This document shows positions 1 through 8,459 of a stretch of 64,000 nucleotides of DNA, in pieces. Origin of the DNA: Heyndrickxia camelliae (GTDB lineage: Bacteria > Bacillota > Bacilli > Bacillales > Bacillaceae_C); assembly GCF_002844575.1 (NCBI RefSeq), contig NZ_PIQO01000013.1, forward strand, positions 62,001 through 126,000. The letters run 5' to 3'. The notes beneath the pieces were generated by a model. That model was not told where the DNA came from, searched no databases, and worked only from the letters and a program-made list of their open reading frames with translations. The translations under genes and the position numbers were made by a program. Position 1 is the first letter of the stretch, and every line of letters starts with the position of its first letter.

Positions 1-279
1 CACCAATTGGGAATCACTTTTTACATTTCCCCCAAACAGAATTAGACCACCTAATTTGTATTGCCTTATAAGATTTGCCGCATCGGTCGTTGCACTACTA
101 CCATCAATTCCGCTAATAATCATTTGTCCAATCTTTTCAGCGAGAGTCAACTTATTCAGCTCTTCCTGAACTGGATCTGAATTAATATTTTTCGTATGCT
201 TATCAATATTTATCTCACACCCAGTTATTAGGAAGACGATACTTATTACTACAAATAATTTAGTTGTTAATGATTTCAT
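1..279 (-). CDS. GH3 family beta-N-acetylhexosaminidase lipoprotein (partial, N-terminal 93 aa)
   Basis: Runs off the left edge, so only the N-terminus is present. The protein begins MKSLTTKLFVVISIVFLITGC: a lysine-containing start, a hydrophobic stretch and the lipobox LITGC, so it should be a membrane-anchored lipoprotein. After the linker it reads LTLAEKIGQMIISGIDG and LGGLILFGGNV, which is the start of the glycoside hydrolase family 3 barrel typical of NagZ/YbbD-type enzymes that release GlcNAc from muropeptides. The ATG (277-279) is preceded on the minus strand by GAAAGGA. It is divergent from rlmD and is a chromosomal host gene outside the mobile elements. Confidence 0.8.
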   Translation of the reverse strand, partial: MKSLTTKLFVVISIVFLITGCEINIDKHTKNINSDPVQEELNKLTLAEKIGQMIISGIDGSSATTDAANLIRQYKLGGLILFGGNVKSDSQLV

Positions 280-470
280 ATAATAATTCCTTTCTTTGAA
301 TAATTGAGTTAAAGGAACCTGGATAGAATTCTATGTTTATAAAATATGTACATCTAGTATTCATTACTCTTTTGAAGTTCTTAGTATATGTAAATTCTGA
401 TGTTTTGCCATCATTGAATAAAAAGAGGGGCAGGCTAAACAACCTCCATTTAGCAATGCGCTTCTTGATA

Positions 471-479
471 TGGTACAAT
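471..479 (+). promoter_or_regulatory. Probable extended -10 promoter of rlmD
   Basis: TGGTACAAT at 471-479 matches an extended -10 (TGnTAYAAT) about 30 nt before the rlmD start. No good -35 is visible at the matching distance, so recognition would rest on the extended -10. Confidence 0.4.
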
Positions 480-510
480 CATTTCATCAAAAATTAAAGG
501 AAGACAATTC

Positions 511-1887
511 ATGACCAAACAAGCACCAGTTCAAAAAAACGAATATATAGATGTAGTATTTGAAGATTTAACTCACGAAGGGAATGGAGTAGCAAAGGTA
601 GACGGGTACCCCCTCTTTGTTCCCAATGGCTTACCTGGAGAAAAGGCTAAAATTAAAGTTATTAAATTGAACAAAGGCTACGGGTTCGGACGACTCATAG
701 AGCTATACGAGAAAAGTCCGGACCGTGTTGAACCTAATTGCCCAATCTATAAAGAATGCGGCGGCTGCCAGCTTCAACACTTAAGTTATCCTGGTCAGTT
801 AAGGGCAAAGCATAACCAAGTTCAAGAAGTATTGACTCGTATTGGAAAAATAGAAAATGCAATAGTTCATCCGGTCTTAGGTATGGAAGATCCTTGGAGA
901 TATCGGAATAAAGCGCAGGTACCAGTTGGTGAACGCGAAGGGGGATTAATCGCAGGTTTTTATCAGAAGCGAAGCCACGATATTATTGATATGGAAGCCT
1001 GCCTCATTCAACAGGAGAAAAATGATGAGGTAGTACAATCCATCAAACGAATTTGTGAAAAGCATGGTGTTCGTGCTTATAATGAACAAACTCACAAAGG
1101 TACATTGCGTCATATTATGGCACGTTCCGGGATGAAAACAGGTGAAATAATGGTGGTGTTGATAACCCGTAACACAGATCTACCAAATAAAAATCAAATA
1201 ATACAGGACATCATTCAGTCTAATCCCGATATAAAATCCATTGTTCAAAATATCAATACAAAGAAAACAAATGTGATTTTTGGAGACGAAACAAAGGTCC
1301 TTTGGGGCAACGAATTCATCTACGATTATATTGGCAACATTAGATTCGCTATCTCTGCCCGTTCTTTTTATCAAGTTAATCCTGAACAGACAAAGGTCCT
1401 TTATGATCAAGCGCTAAAATATGCAGGATTAAGTGGCAAGGAAACTGTTATCGATGCATATTGCGGAATTGGCACGATTTCCCTCTTCTTAGCTCAACAA
1501 GCTAAAAAAGTGTACGGAGTGGAAATAGTACCTGAGGCAATTGAAGATGCAAAGCGTAATGCTAAATTAAATGAAATCGAAAATGTAGAATTTGCTGTCG
1601 GTGAAGCAGAAACGGTCATTCCAAAATGGTACGAGGATGGGGTAAAAGCAGACGTTCTAGTGGTCGATCCGCCACGAAAAGGCTGTGACGAAACACTACT
1701 ACAAACCATTATAGAAATGAAGCCTAAAAAAGTCGTTTATGTATCCTGTAATCCTGCGACATTGGCAAGAGATTTACGGATATTGGAAGACGGAGGATTC
1801 AAAACAGCTGAAGTGCAGCCGGTAGATATGTTCCCGCAGACGATGCATGTTGAGACGGTGGTATTGATGTCAAGGGTCGATAAGTAA
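511..1887 (+). CDS. rlmD: 23S rRNA (uracil-C5)-methyltransferase RlmD/RlmCD, carrying a prophage-supplied 3' end
   Basis: SAM-dependent enzyme that makes 5-methyluridine in 23S rRNA; in Bacillales one enzyme (YefA type) can serve both sites. The 458 aa follow the family order: TRAM domain (about residues 8-68), Fe-S cysteines [10 protein letters not shown] (about 86-95), Rossmann motif [12 protein letters not shown] (about 315), DPPRKG (about 392), the nucleophile region [11 protein letters not shown], and the C-terminal [17 protein letters not shown] precedes the ATG. The last 13 codons after CAT (1846-1848) appear to come from the integrated prophage, because a second version of the same tail (HVETIVLIQRADT) lies at 52315-52356. 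The gene therefore stays full length and probably active in the lysogen. Confidence 0.95.
   Translation: MTKQAPVQKNEYIDVVFEDLTHEGNGVAKVDGYPLFVPNGLPGEKAKIKVIKLNKGYGFGRLIELYEKSPDRVEPNCPIYKECGGCQLQHLSYPGQLRAKHNQVQEVLTRIGKIENAIVHPVLGMEDPWRYRNKAQVPVGEREGGLIAGFYQKRSHDIIDMEACLIQQEKNDEVVQSIKRICEKHGVRAYNEQTHKGTLRHIMARSGMKTGEIMVVLITRNTDLPNKNQIIQDIIQSNPDIKSIVQNINTKKTNVIFGDETKVLWGNEFIYDYIGNIRFAISARSFYQVNPEQTKVLYDQALKYAGLSGKETVIDAYCGIGTISLFLAQQAKKVYGVEIVPEAIEDAKRNAKLNEIENVEFAVGEAETVIPKWYEDGVKADVLVVDPPRKGCDETLLQTIIEMKPKKVVYVSCNPATLARDLRILEDGGFKTAEVQPVDMFPQTMHVETVVLMSRVDK
1846..1850 (+). other. attL core within rlmD (CATGT)
   Basis: In the two rlmD tails the longest shared stretch at the switch point is CATGT, followed by one mismatch and then GAGAC. 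Left of this point the sequence is host rlmD. Right of it the sequence is inferred to be phage DNA that happens to encode a homologous C-terminus. A short core fits large serine integrases, which need only a few identical central bases. The exact crossover dinucleotide cannot be fixed from one side. Confidence 0.75.
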
Positions 1888-2032
1888 GGGTGTAATAAGA
1901 TAAGTAAATAAAGGCTTTCCGTGGTTTGAGGTCTGGTTCTAAGCTGGAAGGATAATCATGGTTTTTTGCTTTGAGGGAAGTTATCTAAGATTGGTGAAAT
2001 GTGAAATTTGTCCATTGGTAGATTAATTGATG

Positions 2033-2078
2033 TGGTGAGTTGATAAGGTGGTTGGCAAAATAATGGTGAGTTGACAAG
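2033..2078 (+). repeat. Direct repeat pair in the attL-proximal phage arm
   Basis: TGGTGAGTTGATAAG (2033-2047) recurs as TGGTGAGTTGACAAG (2064-2078), 14 of 15 identical at a 31-bp period. This lies in the 359-bp gap between rlmD and the HTH gene, which otherwise holds no gene. It may be a binding site for an excision or regulatory protein near the att site; function unknown. Confidence 0.45.
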
Positions 2079-2137
2079 ATTGATATATGGTTTGCTTGAG
2101 TATCGCAACTATCGAAGAATTTAAAAAAAGTTCAATT

Positions 2138-2170
2138 ATCAACAAATATAAAGAAATATCAACAAACATA
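2138..2170 (+). promoter_or_regulatory. 20-bp-spaced repeat pair, candidate operator of the R-M operon
   Basis: ATCAACAAATATA (2138-2150) and ATCAACAAACATA (2158-2170) differ at one position and start exactly 20 bp apart, so they face the same side of the helix. They lie just upstream of a TATAAT (2199-2204) that precedes the HTH gene. This arrangement fits an operator bound by a dimeric regulator, plausibly the adjacent small HTH protein. Confidence 0.4.
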
Positions 2171-2246
2171 TTGAAAACAGGCTTTTTTTGATATATAGTA
2201 TAATAGTATGCTGTTGCAAATTTACAGATATCTGAGGTGACATAGA

Positions 2247-2441
2247 ATGGGTAAATTAATCAGTGACAACTGGATAAATATTGATGAGGCAGCAGAGTAT
2301 CTAGGGGTAAAAGCTGTTACTGTGCGAACTTGGATAAAAAAGAAAAATGGAATTCCTGCTCATAAAATCGGTAAACAATGGAAGTTTAAATGTTCGGAAT
2401 TAGATGAGTGGATTAAGAGCGGGAAAAGTGCAATTGATTAA
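2247..2441 (+). CDS. Small excisionase/MerR-type helix-turn-helix protein
   Basis: 64 aa. WINIDEAAEYLGVKAVTVRTWIKKK is a winged-helix HTH of the excisionase/DNA-binding family, followed by IPAHKIGKQWKFKCSELDEWIK, the usual wing that ends in DEWI. GAGGTGACATAGA precedes the ATG. It is the first gene inside attL and sits 22 nt before the MTase gene, so two roles are possible: a control protein timing the R-M genes, or a recombination directionality factor for the prophage. Its position at the head of the R-M operon, 40 kb from the recombinases, slightly favours the former. Confidence 0.7.
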   Translation: MGKLISDNWINIDEAAEYLGVKAVTVRTWIKKKNGIPAHKIGKQWKFKCSELDEWIKSGKSAID

Positions 2442-2463
2442 ACTATAGGTAGGTGCAACAGAA

Positions 2464-4098
2464 ATGATAAGTGAGATTATAGTCGAGGCATTAACAATCA
2501 CATGTAATTATATGTCTCAAAATTATAGTGATAAAAATTATAAAATTCTCTTTGATGAAATATTAACTATAGCTGGAATTGATAAATTTGAGTTTGAGAG
2601 TGATGAAACAATTTATTCATACGAGGCTGTTCAAAAAATATTATCATCTTTAAATGAAAAGGAAAATACAAGAAAAACTAAAGGGGTGTACTACACACCT
2701 ATTGATGTTGTGAGATTCATATTAATTAACACTATAAAATCGGCTTGTGGGAAATTAAAACCAAATGGGTTACATGTTTTAGATTTAAATGGTATTCCTT
2801 ACAATAATTTTTGTTTTAGCAAGACCGTATTTGATCCTACATGTGGAGCAGGAGAATTTCTTGTCGCTGCACTAGAGATAAAACTAGACTTACTGGATTT
2901 ACATAAAGCAAATATTAGTAAAGGCAACCTCAAAAAGATTATCAGAACTATAAAAGGCAATGACGTTAATGTTGATTCGATTATAATTTCGAAGATTAGA
3001 CTATTTCTATGTGCGTTGCAAAGACAAGGTGTAGCAAAAGTGTCAGGACTAGGGATAGAATTGAACAACTCTTTTGAAAGCTATGATTTCGTTCAAGAAA
3101 CCCCAACTAGTGAAAAAAGTTTTGACATTATAGTTGGGAATCCCCCATATGTAGAAGACTCTAAGAGCGGTTTATCTCCAGAAAACAAGTATGGTAATAT
3201 TTATGCGAATGTATTAGAGAATTCGAGTAAGCATCTTAAGCAAAACGGTTCGATGGGTTTTGTAATTCCTCTTTCTTATGTGTCTACACCAAGAATGTCT
3301 AAAATTAGAGAGATCTTACATGTCTATGTACCTGAGCAATATATATTGAGTTATTCGGATAGGCCGGATTGCTTGTTTACGTCGGTACATCAAAAATTAT
3401 GTATTTTAATAGGTAAAAATAAAAAGATTGAAAAAACTATTTTTACGGGAAACTATCGCTATTGGTATAGTGAAGAGAGACCAGAGTTATTCAATACGGT
3501 TGAAGTTGTCAGAAATCTATATGGAACTGATAGTTACATACCTAAATTAGGAACTATTACGGATAAAGATATATATGCAAAAGTAATTAATAATGAAAGT
3601 AAGTTAATAGATGCCATGAAAGGAAATCAAGGATCTGTTTATTTAAATATGAGAGCGGCTTTTTGGATTAAAGCTTTTGTTAATAAGCATAATGGTGGCG
3701 AATATAAAGAGTATGGTTGCCAAAGTAAGGAAATGGCAAATTATATTATGTGCATTCTAAATTCTTCTTTATTTTGGTGGTATTGGATATGTGTATCAGA
3801 TTGTTGGCACATAACAAGAAAAGAATTAATCGGATTTACAATTCCTAAAAATTCCAATTTTAGAGAGACAGATAGACTCGCTAAACTACTTGAAGATAAA
3901 CTGGAAGTAACAAAAAAATATGTGGGTACTAAGCAAACCGAGTATGAGTATAAACATAAAGAGTGCATTGATGAAATTCATGAAATCGATGATTATATCA
4001 ATAAATTATACGGACTTACAGAAGAAGAAAGCCTTTATATCAAAAACTTTGCTTTTAGATATAGAATAGGTGGAGGTGTTGAAAATGAAAGTAATTGA
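2464..4098 (+). CDS. N6-adenine-type DNA methyltransferase of a LlaJI-like R-M system
   Basis: 544 aa. GVYYTPIDVVRFI and VFDPTCGAGEFLVAALE (motif I, SAM binding, about residues 120-140) precede IIVGNPPYVEDS (catalytic NPPY motif IV), the order of gamma-class MTases like those in Eco57I/TaqI-type systems. NPPY implies an exocyclic-amino target, most often m6A. The C-terminal half should hold the target recognition domain. It overlaps the next gene by 14 nt. Beside a C5 MTase, the pair would suit an asymmetric site with a different methyl mark on each strand. Base composition is visibly more AT-rich than the phage core, suggesting separate acquisition. Confidence 0.85.
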   Translation: MISEIIVEALTITCNYMSQNYSDKNYKILFDEILTIAGIDKFEFESDETIYSYEAVQKILSSLNEKENTRKTKGVYYTPIDVVRFILINTIKSACGKLKPNGLHVLDLNGIPYNNFCFSKTVFDPTCGAGEFLVAALEIKLDLLDLHKANISKGNLKKIIRTIKGNDVNVDSIIISKIRLFLCALQRQGVAKVSGLGIELNNSFESYDFVQETPTSEKSFDIIVGNPPYVEDSKSGLSPENKYGNIYANVLENSSKHLKQNGSMGFVIPLSYVSTPRMSKIREILHVYVPEQYILSYSDRPDCLFTSVHQKLCILIGKNKKIEKTIFTGNYRYWYSEERPELFNTVEVVRNLYGTDSYIPKLGTITDKDIYAKVINNESKLIDAMKGNQGSVYLNMRAAFWIKAFVNKHNGGEYKEYGCQSKEMANYIMCILNSSLFWWYWICVSDCWHITRKELIGFTIPKNSNFRETDRLAKLLEDKLEVTKKYVGTKQTEYEYKHKECIDEIHEIDDYINKLYGLTEEESLYIKNFAFRYRIGGGVENESN

Positions 4099-5185
4099 TT
4101 TGTTTTCAGGGTGTGGAGGGCTTTCATATGGATTTATTAAAGATGGATTTCAAATAAAAAGAGCAGTGGAATTTGATGCAAGTATAGCCAATACTTATAT
4201 TCTAAATCACCCAGAAGTTGATATGATTGTTGATGATATTCAGAATATTGACCAAGCAGGAGTATTTACTCAAGGTGACGCGGATGTAATTATTGGAGGC
4301 CCCCCTTGTCAAGGCTTTTCAATGGCAGGAGCGAGAATTCGCACAGGATTCATTGATGATCCTCGGAATTATTTATTTAAGCATTATTTTAATGTCGTCA
4401 AAACAGTAAAACCAAAAATTTTTATCATGGAAAATGTCAAAGGAATAATGACAATGCAAGGAGGGAAAATCTTTGATGAAATATTGCGGATTTTCTCCGA
4501 TGAAGAATTATTAGAAGGACAATCATATAAAACTTACCATCGTCTTGTGAAAGCTGTTGATTTTGGAATTCCTCAAAAAAGAGAAAGAATGATAATAATT
4601 GGCACGTTATTAAACGAGGTTGACTTTGATAGAGTATGGCAACAAACTAAAGAGGAAATTGAAAGAGATTATCCCTTATATTTCCATAAGGTTACTATAG
4701 CTGATGCTATTAATAATTTACCGAAAACAACATCAGATGGTATCATTAGCAATCCTGAAATCCAAACAGAATACCAAAAATATTTAGCTTGTGATTCTAA
4801 CACACTTAATAATCATACTAAAACAAACCACTCTAAAGTTGCTGTCGATAGAATGAAGAAGGTAGATAATGGTGAGAACTTCACTGTATTGGATGAAAAA
4901 ATAAATTCTATTCATAGTGGTTCTTATGGACGCTTATCTTGGGATGATCAAGCTCCAACTATTACTACAAGGTTTGACACACCTGCAGGAGGAAGATTTA
5001 TCCATCCTGTTGAGAACCGTACTCTATCACCACGTGAGGCGGCCAGGATACAAAGTTTTCCAGATGATTTTATTTTCTATGGTAATAAAACATCAATATG
5101 CAAGCAAATCGGAAATGCAGTTCCACCAAAGATATCCTATTTCTTGGCGAGGTTTGTAAGAAATATATTAAATGAGGAGGTATAA
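4085..5185 (+). CDS. DNA (cytosine-5)-methyltransferase of the R-M operon
   Basis: 366 aa. Motif I VIDLFSGCGGLSYGF, motif IV GGPPCQGFSMAG with the catalytic Cys, motif VI ENVKGI, motif VIII QKRERMIIIG, and motifs IX-X ending REAARIQSFPDDF and QIGNAVPP. A variable region at about 230-300 is the target recognition domain. I start at 4085 because GGAGGTG (4072-4078) is ideally placed for it; an upstream TTG at 4070 overlaps that Shine-Dalgarno. Six nt separate it from the next gene. It should protect one strand of the site cut by the downstream nuclease. Confidence 0.9.
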   Translation: MKVIDLFSGCGGLSYGFIKDGFQIKRAVEFDASIANTYILNHPEVDMIVDDIQNIDQAGVFTQGDADVIIGGPPCQGFSMAGARIRTGFIDDPRNYLFKHYFNVVKTVKPKIFIMENVKGIMTMQGGKIFDEILRIFSDEELLEGQSYKTYHRLVKAVDFGIPQKRERMIIIGTLLNEVDFDRVWQQTKEEIERDYPLYFHKVTIADAINNLPKTTSDGIISNPEIQTEYQKYLACDSNTLNNHTKTNHSKVAVDRMKKVDNGENFTVLDEKINSIHSGSYGRLSWDDQAPTITTRFDTPAGGRFIHPVENRTLSPREAARIQSFPDDFIFYGNKTSICKQIGNAVPPKISYFLARFVRNILNEEV

Positions 5186-5190
5186 GCTAT

Positions 5191-7062
5191 ATGAACCCAT
5201 TATTAGAAAGCAAATTAAACGAACTTAACAGTGCAGCAGATTATGAATGTTGGTATTTGGTGAAACAGCCAACAGCATTTGATAATATCTGTTATCTTGT
5301 TAGTTTCTTAGAAGATTTTAAAGCACAAGATAATCCAGGAAATCTACAGGACTACATCGCAAATAAAATAGAAACACTAAAGACAATAAAACCGAATGTG
5401 GATATATCTAATAATTATCGTGCTCTGAGAGTAGCGGCATTTTTTGGTCTTATTACTATGACAAACACGAAGTATGAGAATGCAGTTATTACAGATTCGT
5501 TTAAAGAGGTTACATTAAGATGCAATGGTGAATATGAGAAGACAGGATTATATTTAGACATTATACAGCGTCAAATTGAAAAAATGTATATCAGCTCTTC
5601 TGTAGATGAAGAATATGAAGGAGTAAGGCAAGACTACAGATTGTACCCCGTTATGTTGCTATATAAGGTGTTGGTTGAACTTGGACGTTCAACCGGTAAT
5701 TACTCTATTTCAATGACAGAGTATAGATACTTGGTGGCTACAACAAAAACATTTGAAGGTTTTCTTGATACGCTTTTATTAATTAAATTATTACGTGATG
5801 ATTCTGATGCAACAACTTCATTTGAACAATATCGTTCTAAGTTTGACAATCGTCTAATTCAAGCACTGAAACAACTTTCGACATTGGTTGTTGAAAGAGA
5901 TTCCATTTCACTCAATGAAGATTATATTGAAGAGGTGGCACATAAAGTATATATTTTTGAGGACAACCCAAATATATTCACGACAGAAAACTATCTGGGG
6001 TTTCTTGGCTCGACAAAATCCTTGTTTGAGTTAGAAAAATTTGAAGAAGAAGAGGAACTAACAATTTATGAAAATTCCACTAGAGTTAAAGGTGGAATGA
6101 ATACCTTATTATATGGAGTCCCTGGGTCTGGAAAGAGCTGGACTATTGAAAAAGAGTATTGTGATGATGAAAGCAGAATGGAGCGTCTTGTATTCCACCC
6201 AGATTACACTTACTCGGATTTTATTGGTCAAATTCTTCCTAATGTGTCTGATGGTATTGTAAGTTATAAGTTTACGGAAGGACCATTTACAAGTCTATTG
6301 AAAAAAGCTTATACAAATCCTGAAAAGATGTTTTACCTTATAATTGAAGAAATTAATCGTGGAAACGCACCAGCTATATTTGGCGAAGTTTTTCAACTTC
6401 TAGATCGCAAAGACGATGGAACGAGTGAGTATGGAATAACTAACGTGGATATTGCGAATATAGTCTACAACAATCCAAATAAAAAAGTTCGTATTCCTTC
6501 TAATATGTCTATCATTGGAACAATGAATACATCAGACCAGAATGTGTTCACTCTTGACACTGCCTTTCAACGTCGTTGGAATATGCGTATGATAGAAAAC
6601 ACATTTGTAGGACATGATTATGCAAGAACAACCATCTTAGACACAGGTGTAACTTGGCAAAGATTCTGTGAAGTTATCAATAATGAAATTGTTACAAAAA
6701 ATATTCGTATGACATCGTCAGAAGATAAAAGACTTGGAACATATTTTGTTAGAGCTGCTGACTTAGAATATCATGAAGAAGCAGACAATAATGACCTTTC
6801 TGAAAAAGAGCAAATTCAAGCAAGGTTGCTTAATTATAGATTTGCTGAGAAAGTTCTTAAATATTTATGGGATGATGCTTTTAAATTTTCTCGTGAGGAT
6901 ATTTTCAAAAATACAATTTATAAGAGTCTAGAAGAAGTAGTTAATCACTTTAATTCTAGGAGTTCTGCAAAAGCAACAGGCAATGATCGTCTAGATGTTT
7001 TTAAAGAAGAGATTATTGACGCTTTTCTAACCCAGGATTCAATTGATAGTACTGTTGAGTAA
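5191..7062 (+). CDS. McrB-like AAA+ restriction subunit (LlaJI R1-like)
   Basis: 623 aa. The N-terminal 300 residues lack motifs I recognise and probably carry DNA recognition. The AAA+ core then has Walker A GVPGSGKSW (about 313), Walker B YLIIEEINRGNAPAIFGE, the McrB-family sensor GTMNTSDQN and the FQRRW arginine motif. In LlaJI and McrBC the McrB-type GTPase moves on DNA and activates a separate nuclease, here the next gene 14 nt downstream. GAGGAGGTATAAGCTAT precedes the ATG. Confidence 0.85.
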   Translation: MNPLLESKLNELNSAADYECWYLVKQPTAFDNICYLVSFLEDFKAQDNPGNLQDYIANKIETLKTIKPNVDISNNYRALRVAAFFGLITMTNTKYENAVITDSFKEVTLRCNGEYEKTGLYLDIIQRQIEKMYISSSVDEEYEGVRQDYRLYPVMLLYKVLVELGRSTGNYSISMTEYRYLVATTKTFEGFLDTLLLIKLLRDDSDATTSFEQYRSKFDNRLIQALKQLSTLVVERDSISLNEDYIEEVAHKVYIFEDNPNIFTTENYLGFLGSTKSLFELEKFEEEEELTIYENSTRVKGGMNTLLYGVPGSGKSWTIEKEYCDDESRMERLVFHPDYTYSDFIGQILPNVSDGIVSYKFTEGPFTSLLKKAYTNPEKMFYLIIEEINRGNAPAIFGEVFQLLDRKDDGTSEYGITNVDIANIVYNNPNKKVRIPSNMSIIGTMNTSDQNVFTLDTAFQRRWNMRMIENTFVGHDYARTTILDTGVTWQRFCEVINNEIVTKNIRMTSSEDKRLGTYFVRAADLEYHEEADNNDLSEKEQIQARLLNYRFAEKVLKYLWDDAFKFSREDIFKNTIYKSLEEVVNHFNSRSSAKATGNDRLDVFKEEIIDAFLTQDSIDSTVE

Positions 7063-7076
7063 GGTGGTGATAATCT

Positions 7077-8384
7077 ATGGAAATAAGCACTGAATTGCTG
7101 AAGAGCAAGTGCCATGTTAATACGAATGAAGAGGGGGATCGCTTTGTTGGCATCAAGGCTGATTCTGAAAATGCGATGGTCTATTTTCCTATGGGTTATC
7201 AATTGCCAGACACAGAACATGAACGAAGAAGAGATATTTTGCATCTAATATCCGTACTTTCAGAATTTACGGTCAGAAATGATAGAGTTCTCCATATGAA
7301 AAAGTTTGAAGCTCCTCAATCCGTTGATTTTCCTGTCAATGCATATATGGAAGTAATAAACTACTATTTGGAGCAACGCTCATATTACACAGAGAAGGAG
7401 CCTATCTATAAAACTAGCGATCGTGGTAACACCGACTGGGCTAAAACAATTCGTCAGCAGAAACCTTTGTTGCAAGCTAACAATTCGCCTATTTATTTAA
7501 AACAGACAGTAAGGGATTCTACACCGAATGATCGTAATCTGATAACACAAATCCACAAGTACTGTGTATATGAGAGTTTTCAAAAATTAGGATGGTTGTT
7601 TACACCAAATCTTCCACCTAAACCAGATTTTCCGATTGATATAAAACGGTTTCTTATTGAACTAAATGATAAATTAGGTAAAACAAATAATGATAAAGAT
7701 AAACGTCTTTTCACTTCAATGATTGCAATGCTTAAGTATATAGATGAAGAGACAAACAAACGTCAATTCTATTTTGGGACAGATAGTTTCGAGTATGTAT
7801 GGGAAAAACTTATTGACAGAGTATTTGGTGTTAGTAACAAAAACTCATATTTTCCAAAGGCAACCTGGCACCTAAAAAAAGGTAAGACAAGAACATTTGA
7901 AGCTCTTAGGCCAGATACAATCATGGTTTGCAATAACAAAATCTATGTCTTAGACGCAAAGTATTATAGATATGGATTAACTGGCGAACCCATGCATCTG
8001 CCAGAGGGTAGATCTATACATAAGCAGATAACTTATGGTGAATATATAAGTACAAACAATAAATTTAAAGATGAAAATGGCAATAATCCAACGGTATACA
8101 ATGCATTTTTGATGCCATACAATTCACGAGAAAATATTTTTGATTTGTCTGGTATATTTGAAAATTGTGGTGAAAGTACTGGTGAGTGGAAAGGGCATGA
8201 TAATACTTTTGAACATGTCCAAGGCATCTTGGTCGATATCAATTACTTGATGCACCATTACACAGGAAACCACTCGAAAAAAATTATAGCCTTAGCAGAT
8301 TCGATAGAGAGAGCTTTAGCTGAAAATGGTGGAAATTTACCTACAGAGGCTGAAATAAGTGTATCAGTTGGATCAGATTATTAA
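7077..8384 (+). CDS. LlaJI-family restriction endonuclease subunit (McrC-like)
   Basis: 435 aa. The region around residues 275-300 reads RPDTIMVCNNKIYVLDAKYY, a PD-(D/E)xK nuclease core (D then DAK), followed by conserved YGEYI and FLMPYN segments seen in LlaJI/McrC-like enzymes. GGTGGTGATAATCT precedes the ATG. It is the last gene of the operon HTH-MTase-MTase-McrB-nuclease and ends at a strong bidirectional terminator. LlaJI itself cuts an asymmetric site; the specificity here cannot be read from sequence. Confidence 0.8.
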   Translation: MEISTELLKSKCHVNTNEEGDRFVGIKADSENAMVYFPMGYQLPDTEHERRRDILHLISVLSEFTVRNDRVLHMKKFEAPQSVDFPVNAYMEVINYYLEQRSYYTEKEPIYKTSDRGNTDWAKTIRQQKPLLQANNSPIYLKQTVRDSTPNDRNLITQIHKYCVYESFQKLGWLFTPNLPPKPDFPIDIKRFLIELNDKLGKTNNDKDKRLFTSMIAMLKYIDEETNKRQFYFGTDSFEYVWEKLIDRVFGVSNKNSYFPKATWHLKKGKTRTFEALRPDTIMVCNNKIYVLDAKYYRYGLTGEPMHLPEGRSIHKQITYGEYISTNNKFKDENGNNPTVYNAFLMPYNSRENIFDLSGIFENCGESTGEWKGHDNTFEHVQGILVDINYLMHHYTGNHSKKIIALADSIERALAENGGNLPTEAEISVSVGSDY

Positions 8385-8410
8385 TCATAAGTATATAGAA
8401 AAAAATAAAA

Positions 8411-8459
8411 AATCACCGTTACTATGTGGACTGCATAGTGACGGTGATTTTTTATTTTT
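8411..8459. terminator. Bidirectional intrinsic terminator between convergent genes
   Basis: A 16-bp stem (8411-8426 with 8434-8449, one G.U) and a 7-nt loop, with an A-run on the left and a T-run on the right, so it works on both strands. It ends the R-M operon and the converging minus-strand gene. Confidence 0.9.

Noticed and set aside
260-478. 72-aa ORF on the minus strand upstream of rlmD
   Set aside because: It overlaps the start of the GH3 lipoprotein gene, lacks a good ribosome binding site and has no recognisable sequence.
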